From the NCBI GenBank assembly GCA_002320485.1, contig DCKW01000033.1, forward strand, positions 1 through 10,502: a DNA stretch of 10,502 bases, written 5' to 3'. This DNA is from Micavibrio sp. UBA1664 (GTDB lineage Bacteria; Pseudomonadota; Alphaproteobacteria; Micavibrionales; UBA1664). A program made the translations under genes and the position numbers. Each line of letters starts with the position of its first letter. Position 1 is the first letter of the stretch. Shown one piece after another: positions 1-7,614 of the stretch. The notes under the pieces were generated by a model. It ran no database searches, was not told the DNA's origin, and saw only the letters and a list, made by a program, of their open reading frames with translations.

Positions 1-492
1 TCTGGGGGCGGTAAAACTGGCGTTATGATATATTTCGTTTGCGGAGGCGGTGTCTGTCAGTAACGCCCGTTCAAGATCCTTGCGCATGACATGCAAATGC
101 GGACCTTTCAGCCCGCTGAAGTGAGGTTGAAACCCAAATTGTTCTATCGAATCCTCCGAATGGTTTGCCATGACACGCGCCGCATGGCCAATACGGGTCA
201 TTAAAGGCATGTGATCATAGGGCAGTGTTTCAATACATCCGGACAATGTGGGCGGATCATTTTGTAATAAGGTTAAATCGCTATGGGTTGTGATTTTTGC
301 AGTGTCCGTGACCTTGCCACGACGAGGGTTCAGGTATGATGTTGTTGCAGGAGGATCAAGGATCAGTGTTTTGAAACGCGCGTATCCGGATTGAAAAAAA
401 GACTCCTTTGGCTCATCCGCCGCGACATATATCGAGGTAAGGCAACAGAATATAACGACAAGCGTAAAGAGAGGCGTTTTCGGTATAATCAT
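1..492 (-). CDS. Exported protein of unknown function, N-terminal part (runs off left edge)
   Basis: An open frame of 164 codons without a stop begins with ATG at 492 and continues past base 1, so the C-terminus is missing. The N-terminus looks like a Sec signal peptide: a lysine at residue 5, a hydrophobic stretch from about residue 8 to 22 (LFTLVVIFCCLTSIYV), and a VAA/DE junction near residue 25 that fits signal peptidase I. The mature part is soluble-looking and mixed in charge, with several histidines and a segment reading ETLPYDHMPLMTRIGHAARV near residues 93-112. I do not recognise a family. No strong Shine-Dalgarno sequence precedes the start. A TTTACA/CATAAT promoter candidate lies just upstream and would give a leader of only about 8 bases. 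The gene is divergent from glpD. That it is a real gene rests on its length, the signal peptide and the gene-tight spacing. The function is unknown. Confidence 0.72.
   Translation of the reverse strand, partial: MIIPKTPLFTLVVIFCCLTSIYVAADEPKESFFQSGYARFKTLILDPPATTSYLNPRRGKVTDTAKITTHSDLTLLQNDPPTLSGCIETLPYDHMPLMTRIGHAARVMANHSEDSIEQFGFQPHFSGLKGPHLHVMRKDLERALLTDTASANEIYHNASFTAPR
484..489 (+). promoter_or_regulatory. Candidate -10 element for the glpDK operon
   Basis: A perfect TATAAT lies 46 bases upstream of the glpD start and would place transcription initiation near 496, leaving a leader of about 39 bases. No good -35 hexamer is visible at 16-18 bases upstream (the sequence there is around AGCGTA), so the promoter may depend on an activator or the match may be chance. 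The element lies inside codons 2-4 of the divergent exported-protein gene. Confidence 0.3.
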
Positions 493-506
493 TTGTAATG
501 CTTGAA

Positions 507-535
507 ATTATGTTGAAAAAGGATTTCAATGTAAA
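507..535 (-). promoter_or_regulatory. Candidate sigma-70-type promoter for the left-edge exported-protein gene
   Basis: Read on the minus strand, TTTACA (530-535) is followed after exactly 17 bases by CATAAT (507-512). Each hexamer matches the consensus at five of six positions. Transcription would start near 500, about 8 bases before the ATG at 492, giving a very short leader. The -35 element overlaps the first base of the glpD start codon, so polymerase here and glpD translation or transcription signals share the same DNA. This is a pattern match only. Confidence 0.45.
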
Positions 536-2007
536 TGATGGATAAAGAGTTATACGATTTATGTATCATCGGCGGCGGCATTAACGGATGTGGGATCGCA
601 CGTGATGCGGCGGGCCGTGGTTACAAGGTTCTTTTACTTGAAAAAGGCGATCTGGCACAGGGAACCTCCTCAGCCAGTACCAAACTGATTCATGGCGGTC
701 TCCGCTATCTTGAGTTATATGAGTTTGGCCTTGTGCACAAAGCGTTGAGAGAGAGGGACGTTTTACTCAATCTCGCGCCGCATATCATTATCCCTATGCG
801 GTTTATTCTTCCGCATGCTCCGCATCTGCGTCCTTTATGGCTTATCCGCACCGGTGTATTTTTGTATGATCTGATGGCCGGCGATACAAAACTGAAAAAG
901 TCTAATAAAACAAAAATTAAAAACGCTTTTTTATCAAAAAAATTTAAATATGGAATCGAATATTCGGATTGTTGGGTTGATGATGCGCGTTTGGTGGTGT
1001 TAAACGCAATGGATGCCATGGCACGTGGTGCGGTTGTGAAAACGCATACAGAATGTGTGAAATTAACGGCCGCCGATGATAAGTGGGCGGTTGAAACGGC
1101 AGGCGGTGAAACCTATCACGCGCAAACGATCATTAATGCCGCGGGGCCATGGGCGTCGCAATTGATGGCGCGCGCAACGGATATCAAGGCACAACCGTTG
1201 AGGCTGGTAAAAGGATCGCATATTATTATTCCGAAACTTTTTCCCGAAAGTGAATCCTATATCCTGCAAAACGAGGACGGGAGGATCGTTTTTGCCATTC
1301 CTTATGAGCATGATTACACTCTCATTGGAACTACGGATGTTGATATCGGTCACAATCCCGATCAAAATATCCAGATAGATGTCAATGAAATTAAATATTT
1401 AAAAGATGTTGTTAAGGCTTATTTTGATCATAGTGTGCGAGATATCGATATCATTCATACCTATTCAGGCGTGCGACCATTGATTGATGATGACTCCGTT
1501 CCCGCATCAAAGGCAAGCAGGGATTATCAATTCGATGTGCAAACACATGATAACCTATCCATGTTAAGTGTCCTTGGCGGTAAATTAACAACCTATCGGA
1601 TTTTAGCGCAGGAGGCGATGGACAAAGTGGATCGCCTTTTTCACAAATCACCCACCCACTGGACGGGACACGAAAAATTGCCGGGGGGTGATATTGCGGA
1701 GAATAATTTACAGCAATTTATAAATACACAGGCGGCGGCCTATCCTTTTTTATCGCGGTCATTGATTAGCCGTTATGCGCGTTCATACGGAACTTGTATG
1801 AATATTATTTTGCAGGACGTGCAATCCCTTGCCGATATGGGCAAAGAAATCGGCGGCGGTGTGTACGGGCGTGAACTGGATTACCTGATTGCCTATGAAT
1901 TTGCCAAAACGGGAAAGGATGTATTATGGCGTCGGTCAAAACTGGGTCTGCATCTCGATAGAGCCACTCAAAACGCGATTGCCGCCTATATGGAGGAACA
2001 TGCATGA
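535..2007 (+). CDS. glpD: Aerobic glycerol-3-phosphate dehydrogenase (FAD-dependent)
   Basis: GlpD oxidises sn-glycerol-3-phosphate to dihydroxyacetone phosphate at the inner face of the cytoplasmic membrane and passes the electrons to ubiquinone. The 490 residues are close to the usual length of about 500. The N-terminus holds the FAD-binding Rossmann motif (GGGINGCG, residues 13-20) followed by ARDAAGRG and the family block STKLIHGGLRYLE. EYSDCWVDDARLV and the second family signature GGKLTTYR (residues 348-355) are also present, and a C-terminal helical domain follows. Two adjacent ATG codons stand at 535 and 538. I chose the first because AAGGA at 519-523 lies 11 bases upstream. That same AAGGA is better spaced for an ATG at 529 that is immediately followed by TAA. 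glpK overlaps the stop codon, so the two are surely co-expressed. A lysine- and asparagine-rich stretch near residues 119-140 is unusually A-rich at the DNA level. Identity is certain from the motifs. Confidence 0.97.
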   Translation: MMDKELYDLCIIGGGINGCGIARDAAGRGYKVLLLEKGDLAQGTSSASTKLIHGGLRYLELYEFGLVHKALRERDVLLNLAPHIIIPMRFILPHAPHLRPLWLIRTGVFLYDLMAGDTKLKKSNKTKIKNAFLSKKFKYGIEYSDCWVDDARLVVLNAMDAMARGAVVKTHTECVKLTAADDKWAVETAGGETYHAQTIINAAGPWASQLMARATDIKAQPLRLVKGSHIIIPKLFPESESYILQNEDGRIVFAIPYEHDYTLIGTTDVDIGHNPDQNIQIDVNEIKYLKDVVKAYFDHSVRDIDIIHTYSGVRPLIDDDSVPASKASRDYQFDVQTHDNLSMLSVLGGKLTTYRILAQEAMDKVDRLFHKSPTHWTGHEKLPGGDIAENNLQQFINTQAAAYPFLSRSLISRYARSYGTCMNIILQDVQSLADMGKEIGGGVYGRELDYLIAYEFAKTGKDVLWRRSKLGLHLDRATQNAIAAYMEEHA

Positions 2008-3473
2008 GTGATGACGGCAAACTGATTTTGGCGATTGATCAGGGAACGACCAGCACACGCGCTCTTATATTCGATCAAAACGGGCAGGTAAGGGCGCAGG
2101 CACAAAAAGAACTGCCAATTTCTACGCCGCATTCGGGATGGGTGGAGCAGGATGCTAAACAAATCTGGGAAGATGTGGTTGCTGTGTGCCGCGATGTCAT
2201 TGCCAAGATAGGAATTGATTTGATTACAGGGATCGGTATCACGAACCAACGTGAAACAACGATTGTCTGGGATGCAAAAACGGGGGAGCCTGTTTATAAC
2301 GCCATCGTGTGGCAGGACCGCCGGACCGCCGATTTCTGCAAAAGTTTAAAAACCGAAGAAGGCATCATACAAAAAAGAACGGGATTGCTGGCCGATCCTT
2401 ATTTTTCTGCAACAAAAATTCGCTGGATATTGGATCATATCGGCGGTTATCGAGAGGATTTACTATTCGGAACGGTTGATAGTTATCTTCTTTGGAAATT
2501 AACAGAAGGCCGCGTGCATGCTACGGACATTACCAACGCGTCACGAACCATGCTGTTTAACATTACAACACATGAATGGGATGAGGATCAGTGCAATTTG
2601 ATTGGTGTGCCCCGTCACATGTTACCGAAAGTACATGATAATTGTCACACATTCGGTCAAACGACATTATTTGAAAAACCTTTGGATATATTGGCAATGG
2701 CAGGCGATCAGCAGGCCGCAACCTTCGGTCAAGCCTGTTTTGAAAAGGGAATGGTCAAATCAACTTACGGCACGGGGTGTTTTGCCCTGATGAATACGGG
2801 TGAACATGTTGTCATTTCAAAAAACCGGTTATTGTCGACCATTGTCTGGCGGATTAACGGGAAGGCGACATATGCCCTCGAAGGATCGATTTTTGTTGCC
2901 GGTGCCGCCATCCAGTTTCTTCGCGATAATCTCAAATTCTTTAATCATGCGGGTGACAGTCAAACATTGGCCCAATCTGTCGCTGATACGGACGGGGTTG
3001 TATTTGTTCCGTCTTTCACAGGGTTGGGCGCGCCTTACTGGGACCCCGATGCACGTGGTGCCGTTCTTGGTCTGTCACGCGGTACTACAACCGCCCACAT
3101 AACGCGCGCGGTGCTGGATGCCCAAGGATATCAAACGCGCGATCTTATGAACGCCATGGTGGCCGATATGGGATCGGATGTATTAAAATCTATCCGTGTT
3201 GATGGCGGATTGGTCGCCAATGATTATGTCTGTCAGCAAATTGCCAACCAAACTGGCGTCGATATAGACAGGCCGAGCAATGCCGAGGCCACCGTATGGG
3301 GTGTGGCAGCAATGGCGTTTTTACAGGCTGGTATTTTTAAGGGCCTTGATGATATTACGGGTGTATACAAACGGGATAAACAATTCTTACCGCGGGATGA
3401 CATTCAAAATAAAGAAAGCGGATACAATGATTGGGCCAAGGCTATAAAAGCGATTCAATCCTTCGCCCGTTAG
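2004..3473 (+). CDS. glpK: Glycerol kinase
   Basis: GlpK phosphorylates glycerol with ATP to sn-glycerol-3-phosphate, the substrate of the upstream-encoded GlpD. The protein has 489 residues (family about 500) and the two-lobed FGGY-kinase fold. Visible motifs are the ATP phosphate loop AIDQGTTSTRA (10-20), GWVEQD (45-50), the glycerol-contacting NQRETT (81-86), the catalytic aspartate in AGDQQAATFGQ (D235), STYGTGCF (253-260), the FGGY signature region GAPYWDPDARGAVLGLSRG (342-360) and VDGGLVANDYV (399-409). Near residue 429 the usual E-T-T-A-L-G is replaced by E-A-T-V-W-G, a mild deviation. The ATG overlaps the glpD stop in an ATGA arrangement, which points to translational coupling. The 3' end overlaps the convergent flhA by 4 bases, leaving no room for a separate terminator. 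No EIIA-Glc or other regulation can be read from the sequence. Confidence 0.97.
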   Translation: MSDDGKLILAIDQGTTSTRALIFDQNGQVRAQAQKELPISTPHSGWVEQDAKQIWEDVVAVCRDVIAKIGIDLITGIGITNQRETTIVWDAKTGEPVYNAIVWQDRRTADFCKSLKTEEGIIQKRTGLLADPYFSATKIRWILDHIGGYREDLLFGTVDSYLLWKLTEGRVHATDITNASRTMLFNITTHEWDEDQCNLIGVPRHMLPKVHDNCHTFGQTTLFEKPLDILAMAGDQQAATFGQACFEKGMVKSTYGTGCFALMNTGEHVVISKNRLLSTIVWRINGKATYALEGSIFVAGAAIQFLRDNLKFFNHAGDSQTLAQSVADTDGVVFVPSFTGLGAPYWDPDARGAVLGLSRGTTTAHITRAVLDAQGYQTRDLMNAMVADMGSDVLKSIRVDGGLVANDYVCQQIANQTGVDIDRPSNAEATVWGVAAMAFLQAGIFKGLDDITGVYKRDKQFLPRDDIQNKESGYNDWAKAIKAIQSFAR

Positions 3474-5575
3474 ATGGAGCCCATTGTACGGATTTTCGCT
3501 TTTGCGTGAATCTCGTTTTGTGACATGACCGCCGTTTGCGGGCGAAATCTCTCAATCACAGTCCGCATATAAGGGCGAACGGGTGGCGATGTCACAATTG
3601 CGGGGTTCAAACCTTGCGTTCCGAATTTTTCATACATCTCGCTAACGCGTTTGATAAATTCCTGCAATTTCGTTGGTGCCATGGCGAGTTGTCGCTCGTC
3701 AGAATCGCCAATCAGACTTTCAAGAAACGCCTGTTCCCATTCCACACTGAGTGTGACTAATTGCAAAACACCATCCATATTGGCATTTTGATTGCAGATT
3801 TGTCTGGACAGGCGCGCCCGTACATGTTCGGTCATCAATGCGATATTTTTCGTGTGGTTTGCAGCCTCGGCAATACCTTCCAGAATGGTCGGAAGATCGC
3901 GGATGGAAACACGCTCCGCCAGCAGATTTTGCAAAATACGTTGTAAGGCCGTGATCGATACCTGTGACGGGATAACGTCTGCGACAAGTTTTTGATATTG
4001 TTCGGGTAATTCGTCCAATAATTTTTGCGTTTCGGTATAGGACAATAAATCCTGCATATTATCCTTTATAACCTCGGTCAAATGGGTTGTGACAACCGTT
4101 GTCGCATCAACGACAGTATACCCTTTAAAATTGGCTTCCTCGCGGTACTGGTCGTCAATCCACATGGCAGGCAGTCCGAATGTCGGCTCCGTCGTTTGCT
4201 CGCCGGGTAATGTGATAGGGTCCCCGCTCGGATCCATGCACAAAAACATGCCGGGGCGCACGCTGGCCCCACCGGCGTAAATTTCCTTGATGCGGACCGC
4301 ATAATCATTGGCCTGTAGCTGAAGATTGTCCTGAATGCGTACGGAAGGCAGGATAAACCCCATTTCCTCTGCCAATTGCCGACGCAGGCCCTTAATCTGA
4401 TCTGTCAATTTATTGCCTGTCTGGGCATTAACCAGTGGTAATAAACCATAGCCCAGCTCCAGCCGGATGGTATCCATGGCTAATGTTTGCGAAATCGATT
4501 CTTCGGCGGGTTTGGCAAGTTTTTGCGTTTCCTCGTGTTCGATGGCAAGGGCTTGTTGCTCCTCCTGTTGGATATTACGCAAGCTTAGCCATGCAACACC
4601 ACCAGACAACGCCCCTAAAAACAAAAAGGGCAGGGCGGGGATGCCGGGCAGTAAAGCTAGAACCACCATTAAAACGGAGGTCAGGGCAAGTGCTCTCGGG
4701 TATTTCCCGAACTGGTTAAACAAGGCTTTTTGCGTGGTTCCGTCAACGCCGCCTTTGGATACAAGCAAACCTGCGGCGATGGAGACGACCAAAGCGGGAA
4801 TTTGCGACACAAGCCCGTCACCGACCGTCAACATCGTATAACTGCTTGCCGCCTCGGACAGGGAAAGTCCCTTTTGTGCCGTTCCAATAATGATACCGCC
4901 GATAATATTGATCATGGTGATCAACAATCCGGCGATAGCATCACCGCGCACGAATTTGGCCGCACCGTCCATGGACCCGAAGAAATTACTTTCTTCCTCC
5001 AAGGTGCGGCGTCTTTCCCGCGCTTCCTCTTCGGTAATGAGGCCGGAGGACATATCGGAATCAATCGCCATCTGTTTCCCCGGCATGGCATCAAGGGAGA
5101 AACGCGCCGCAACCTCGGCAATACGCCCAGAACCTTTGGTAATAACCACGAAGTTTACAAGCACGAGAATGGCAAACACAATTAGGCCGATAATAAAATT
5201 GTCCTGCATGATAAACCCGCCAAATGCGCCGATCACTTCCCCCGCCGCCAGCGGCCCTTCATGCCCGTTGGCAAGAATAAGGCGGGTGGAGGCAAGGTTT
5301 AGTGCCAGCCTGAGCATTGTCGCGATCAACAAAATGGTCGGAAAGGTGGAAAAATCCAGCGGTTTTTCCAGAAATAAAACCGTCATCAAAATCATTACCG
5401 ACAATGTCATGGACAGGGCCAGCGACATATCAAGCAACCATGTCGGCATCGGGAAGATCAAAACCGTGATGATCGCAATGATCCCTAGGGCAAGCAGAAT
5501 ATCCCCGCGAATAACGGAGTTTTTCAAATTCGCAAATGATAAATTAAACCCCGGGGCGGGTTGCGGTTCAGCCAT
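3470..5575 (-). CDS. flhA: Flagellar export apparatus membrane protein FlhA
   Basis: FlhA is the largest membrane subunit of the flagellar type III export gate. It couples proton flow to export and docks chaperone-substrate complexes. The protein has 701 residues, the usual length. The N-terminal half is strongly hydrophobic with about eight membrane segments (roughly 25-48, 50-69, 76-102, 118-146, 212-232, 250-273, 296-313 and 315-332). The cytoplasmic loop carries the complete FHIPEP signature, with RIAEVAARFSLDAMPGKQMA at 151-170 and IDSD following. The C-terminal cytoplasmic domain begins near residue 355. The start at 5575 is fixed by an in-frame TAA four codons upstream, but it has no clear Shine-Dalgarno sequence. 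Flagellar rather than injectisome FlhA is inferred from the closeness of these motifs to flagellar members. No other flagellar gene is in the window. Its start lies 41 bases after the dxs stop, so it may be read from the dxs transcript. Confidence 0.95.
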   Translation of the reverse strand: MAEPQPAPGFNLSFANLKNSVIRGDILLALGIIAIITVLIFPMPTWLLDMSLALSMTLSVMILMTVLFLEKPLDFSTFPTILLIATMLRLALNLASTRLILANGHEGPLAAGEVIGAFGGFIMQDNFIIGLIVFAILVLVNFVVITKGSGRIAEVAARFSLDAMPGKQMAIDSDMSSGLITEEEARERRRTLEEESNFFGSMDGAAKFVRGDAIAGLLITMINIIGGIIIGTAQKGLSLSEAASSYTMLTVGDGLVSQIPALVVSIAAGLLVSKGGVDGTTQKALFNQFGKYPRALALTSVLMVVLALLPGIPALPFLFLGALSGGVAWLSLRNIQQEEQQALAIEHEETQKLAKPAEESISQTLAMDTIRLELGYGLLPLVNAQTGNKLTDQIKGLRRQLAEEMGFILPSVRIQDNLQLQANDYAVRIKEIYAGGASVRPGMFLCMDPSGDPITLPGEQTTEPTFGLPAMWIDDQYREEANFKGYTVVDATTVVTTHLTEVIKDNMQDLLSYTETQKLLDELPEQYQKLVADVIPSQVSITALQRILQNLLAERVSIRDLPTILEGIAEAANHTKNIALMTEHVRARLSRQICNQNANMDGVLQLVTLSVEWEQAFLESLIGDSDERQLAMAPTKLQEFIKRVSEMYEKFGTQGLNPAIVTSPPVRPYMRTVIERFRPQTAVMSQNEIHAKAKIRTMGSI

Positions 5576-5616
5576 AAAGACAGTTTACGGTAAAAATGAC
5601 CAAAAGTGAAACGGGA

Positions 5617-7530
5617 TTAAAGAAGGGATAAAACCTTCTCCACAATTGCGTTGGCGTCCAGTCTGGCTTGGGCATATTGTTTTTCGGGTTTATCCTGATC
5701 CTGATAAATATCGGGCAGGTGCATTGTACGGATTTTTAATCCGTTATCCAGCAATCCCTCCCGTGATAAATATTCCAAAACAAAAGATCCGAAACCGCCG
5801 ATTGATCCTTCTTCTATTGTTATCAACGCATTATGATTTTCTGATAATGTTTTGATGAGGGTTTCATCAAGCGGTTTGGCAAATCTTGCATCGGCGACTG
5901 TAACGGAAATATCCTTGCCTTCCAATTGCGTTGCGGCCTCCAGACATTCCTGTAGACGCCCGCCATAAGAAAGAATGGCAATGTTTTTGCCCTCACGGAT
6001 AATTCTTCCCTTACCGATTTCCAATGCCTCGGGTGTGTCGGGAATATCTACGCCGTACCCGTTGCCGCGTGGAAAACGGAATGCAATCGGCCCGTCATTA
6101 TAATGTGCGGCGGTGGTGACCATACTGGCCAGTTCAGCCTCGTCCGCTGCTGCCATTAACACCATATTGGGCAGGCAACCGAGATACGCCGTATCAAACG
6201 ATCCGGCATGGGTTGCACCGTCTGCCCCGACTAATCCCGCGCGGTCTATGGCAAACTTAACAGGCAAATTCTGGATACAGACGTCATGGACAACCTGATC
6301 ATATCCGCGTTGCAGAAAGGTCGAGTAAATGGCGCAAAACGGTTTCATTCCTTCTGCGGCCAAACCCGCCGCGAATGTGACCGCGTGTTGCTCGGCAATG
6401 CCGCAATCAAACATGCGCTCGGGATAAACACCGCCAAACACATCCATTCCGGTTCCCCCCGGCATGGCGGCGGTAATACCGACAATCATCGGGTCTGTAT
6501 CGGCAAGTTTGACAAGGCTGTCGGCAAAAACGCGGGTGAATGACGGCGCATTCGCCTTTGGCTTATTCTGTTTTCCCGTCACAACATCGAATGTCGCCAC
6601 GCCGTGCATCTTGTCAGTTGAATTTTCGGCGGGAGCATAGCCTTTACCTTTTTGTGTCACGACGTGTAATAAAACGGGTTTATCCTGTTTTGCATCGCGG
6701 ATATTACGAAGGATGGGCAGGAGGTGATCCATATTATGCCCGTCAACAGGCCCGATATAATAAAATCCCATTTCCTCGAACAAGGTTCCGTGACCAAGGG
6801 CGGCGCGTGCTGATTCCTCGGCGCGGGCGGCAGCTTTTTGCAATGGTTCTGGAAGGATGCTTGTCGCCTTTTTGGCAAGGTCGCGAACGTTGCGATAGTG
6901 CTTGCCGCTGACCAGTTTTGTCAAATGGCGGCTGACCGCCCCCGTTGGCGGTGCAATCGACATATCATTGTCATTCAGGATGACAAGCAGGCGGGAATTG
7001 ATATCGCCGGCATTATTCATGGCTTCATAGGCCATTCCCGCGGAAATGGAGCCGTCACCGATTACGGCAATGACCTGATTATCGCCGCCTTTAATATCGC
7101 GAGCCACAGCCATGCCCAGCCCTGCGGAAATGGAGGTTGAACTGTGTCCTGCGCCGAAATCATCATATTCGCTTTCCTTGCGCTTGGTAAAACCTGATAG
7201 GCCGCCACCTTGACGGATGGTGTTCATTCGATCTTTGCGGCCTGTTAAAACCTTGTGCGGGTAACATTGATGGCCGACATCCCAGATTAATTTGTCTTTA
7301 GGGGTGTCGAAAACGGCGTGAAGGGCGGTGGTTAATTCCACAACGCCCAATCCCGCACCCAAATGTCCGCCGGTCTGCGCTACAGATTCTATTACATGCG
7401 CGCGCACTTCATCGGCCAGTTGCTTTATTTCAGAATCTTTTAATCCCTTAATATCCGCAGGAATATTGACCCGCGATAAAACGGATATAGAAGCATGAGA
7501 TGGAGATGTAGGTTTGGGCGCTGTTTGCAT
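5617..7530 (-). CDS. dxs: 1-deoxy-D-xylulose-5-phosphate synthase
   Basis: DXS condenses pyruvate and glyceraldehyde-3-phosphate with loss of CO2 to DXP, the entry step of the MEP isoprenoid pathway and a source for thiamine and pyridoxal synthesis. It uses thiamine diphosphate and Mg. With the ATG at 7530 the protein is 637 residues, typical for the family. Motifs (numbered from that ATG) are GHLGAGLG (55-62), DVGHQCYPHKVLTGR (84-98) with a diphosphate-binding histidine, the ThDP signature GDGSISAG (158-165) ending in NDNDMSI, the catalytic glutamate in GIAEQHAV (E380) and the transketolase block DRAGLVGADGATH (429-441). The frame stays open to a TTG at 7557, which would add nine residues. 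I prefer the ATG because the extension has no convincing ribosome site and homologues do not need it. ispA would normally lie directly upstream in the same direction, but an opposing gene separates them here, so dxs probably has its own promoter in 7531-7614. Confidence 0.96.
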   Translation of the reverse strand: MQTAPKPTSPSHASISVLSRVNIPADIKGLKDSEIKQLADEVRAHVIESVAQTGGHLGAGLGVVELTTALHAVFDTPKDKLIWDVGHQCYPHKVLTGRKDRMNTIRQGGGLSGFTKRKESEYDDFGAGHSSTSISAGLGMAVARDIKGGDNQVIAVIGDGSISAGMAYEAMNNAGDINSRLLVILNDNDMSIAPPTGAVSRHLTKLVSGKHYRNVRDLAKKATSILPEPLQKAAARAEESARAALGHGTLFEEMGFYYIGPVDGHNMDHLLPILRNIRDAKQDKPVLLHVVTQKGKGYAPAENSTDKMHGVATFDVVTGKQNKPKANAPSFTRVFADSLVKLADTDPMIVGITAAMPGGTGMDVFGGVYPERMFDCGIAEQHAVTFAAGLAAEGMKPFCAIYSTFLQRGYDQVVHDVCIQNLPVKFAIDRAGLVGADGATHAGSFDTAYLGCLPNMVLMAAADEAELASMVTTAAHYNDGPIAFRFPRGNGYGVDIPDTPEALEIGKGRIIREGKNIAILSYGGRLQECLEAATQLEGKDISVTVADARFAKPLDETLIKTLSENHNALITIEEGSIGGFGSFVLEYLSREGLLDNGLKIRTMHLPDIYQDQDKPEKQYAQARLDANAIVEKVLSLL

Positions 7531-7614
7531 TCCATCTGTTTTAAAGAATGTATGCAAAAAGTCACTTAAAATTTTTTTGTTTATGAAAATTAAATTTATG
7601 AATTCAGATATTTT
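7531..7614. promoter_or_regulatory. AT-rich divergent intergenic region between dxs and the Cys/His-protein gene
   Basis: These 84 bases separate two genes that point away from each other, so promoters for both would have to lie here or just inside the genes. The stretch is very rich in A and T, including a run of seven T at 7572-7578. I could not assign a -35/-10 pair with confidence on either strand. A 14-codon frame from an ATG at 7583 to a TAA ending at 7624 overlaps the start of the 7615 gene. It may be chance. Confidence 0.4.

Noticed and set aside
887..955. Very A-rich, lysine/asparagine-rich stretch inside glpD
   Set aside because: The frame continues without a break and the family block EYSDCWVDDARLV follows directly. 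The region matches a variable loop of GlpD, so it is not an insertion or frameshift.
3497..3506. CGC-TTTT-GCG mini-hairpin just past the glpK stop
   Set aside because: A three-pair stem inside flhA coding sequence without a T run is too weak to call a terminator.
4467..5185. Further plus-strand frames of 124 and 151 codons inside flhA
   Set aside because: They overlap each other and the real gene in different frames and show no domain or ribosome site.
4890..5609. A 239-codon open frame on the plus strand, antisense to the start of flhA
   Set aside because: It lies entirely opposite the well-conserved membrane half of flhA and the short gap behind it, has no recognisable motif and a biased composition, and is best explained as a shadow of the flhA codon pattern.
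7531..7557. N-terminal extension of DXS from a TTG at 7557
   Set aside because: The nine extra residues need a TTG start without a convincing ribosome site, and the ATG at 7530 already gives a normal-length protein. It remains possible.
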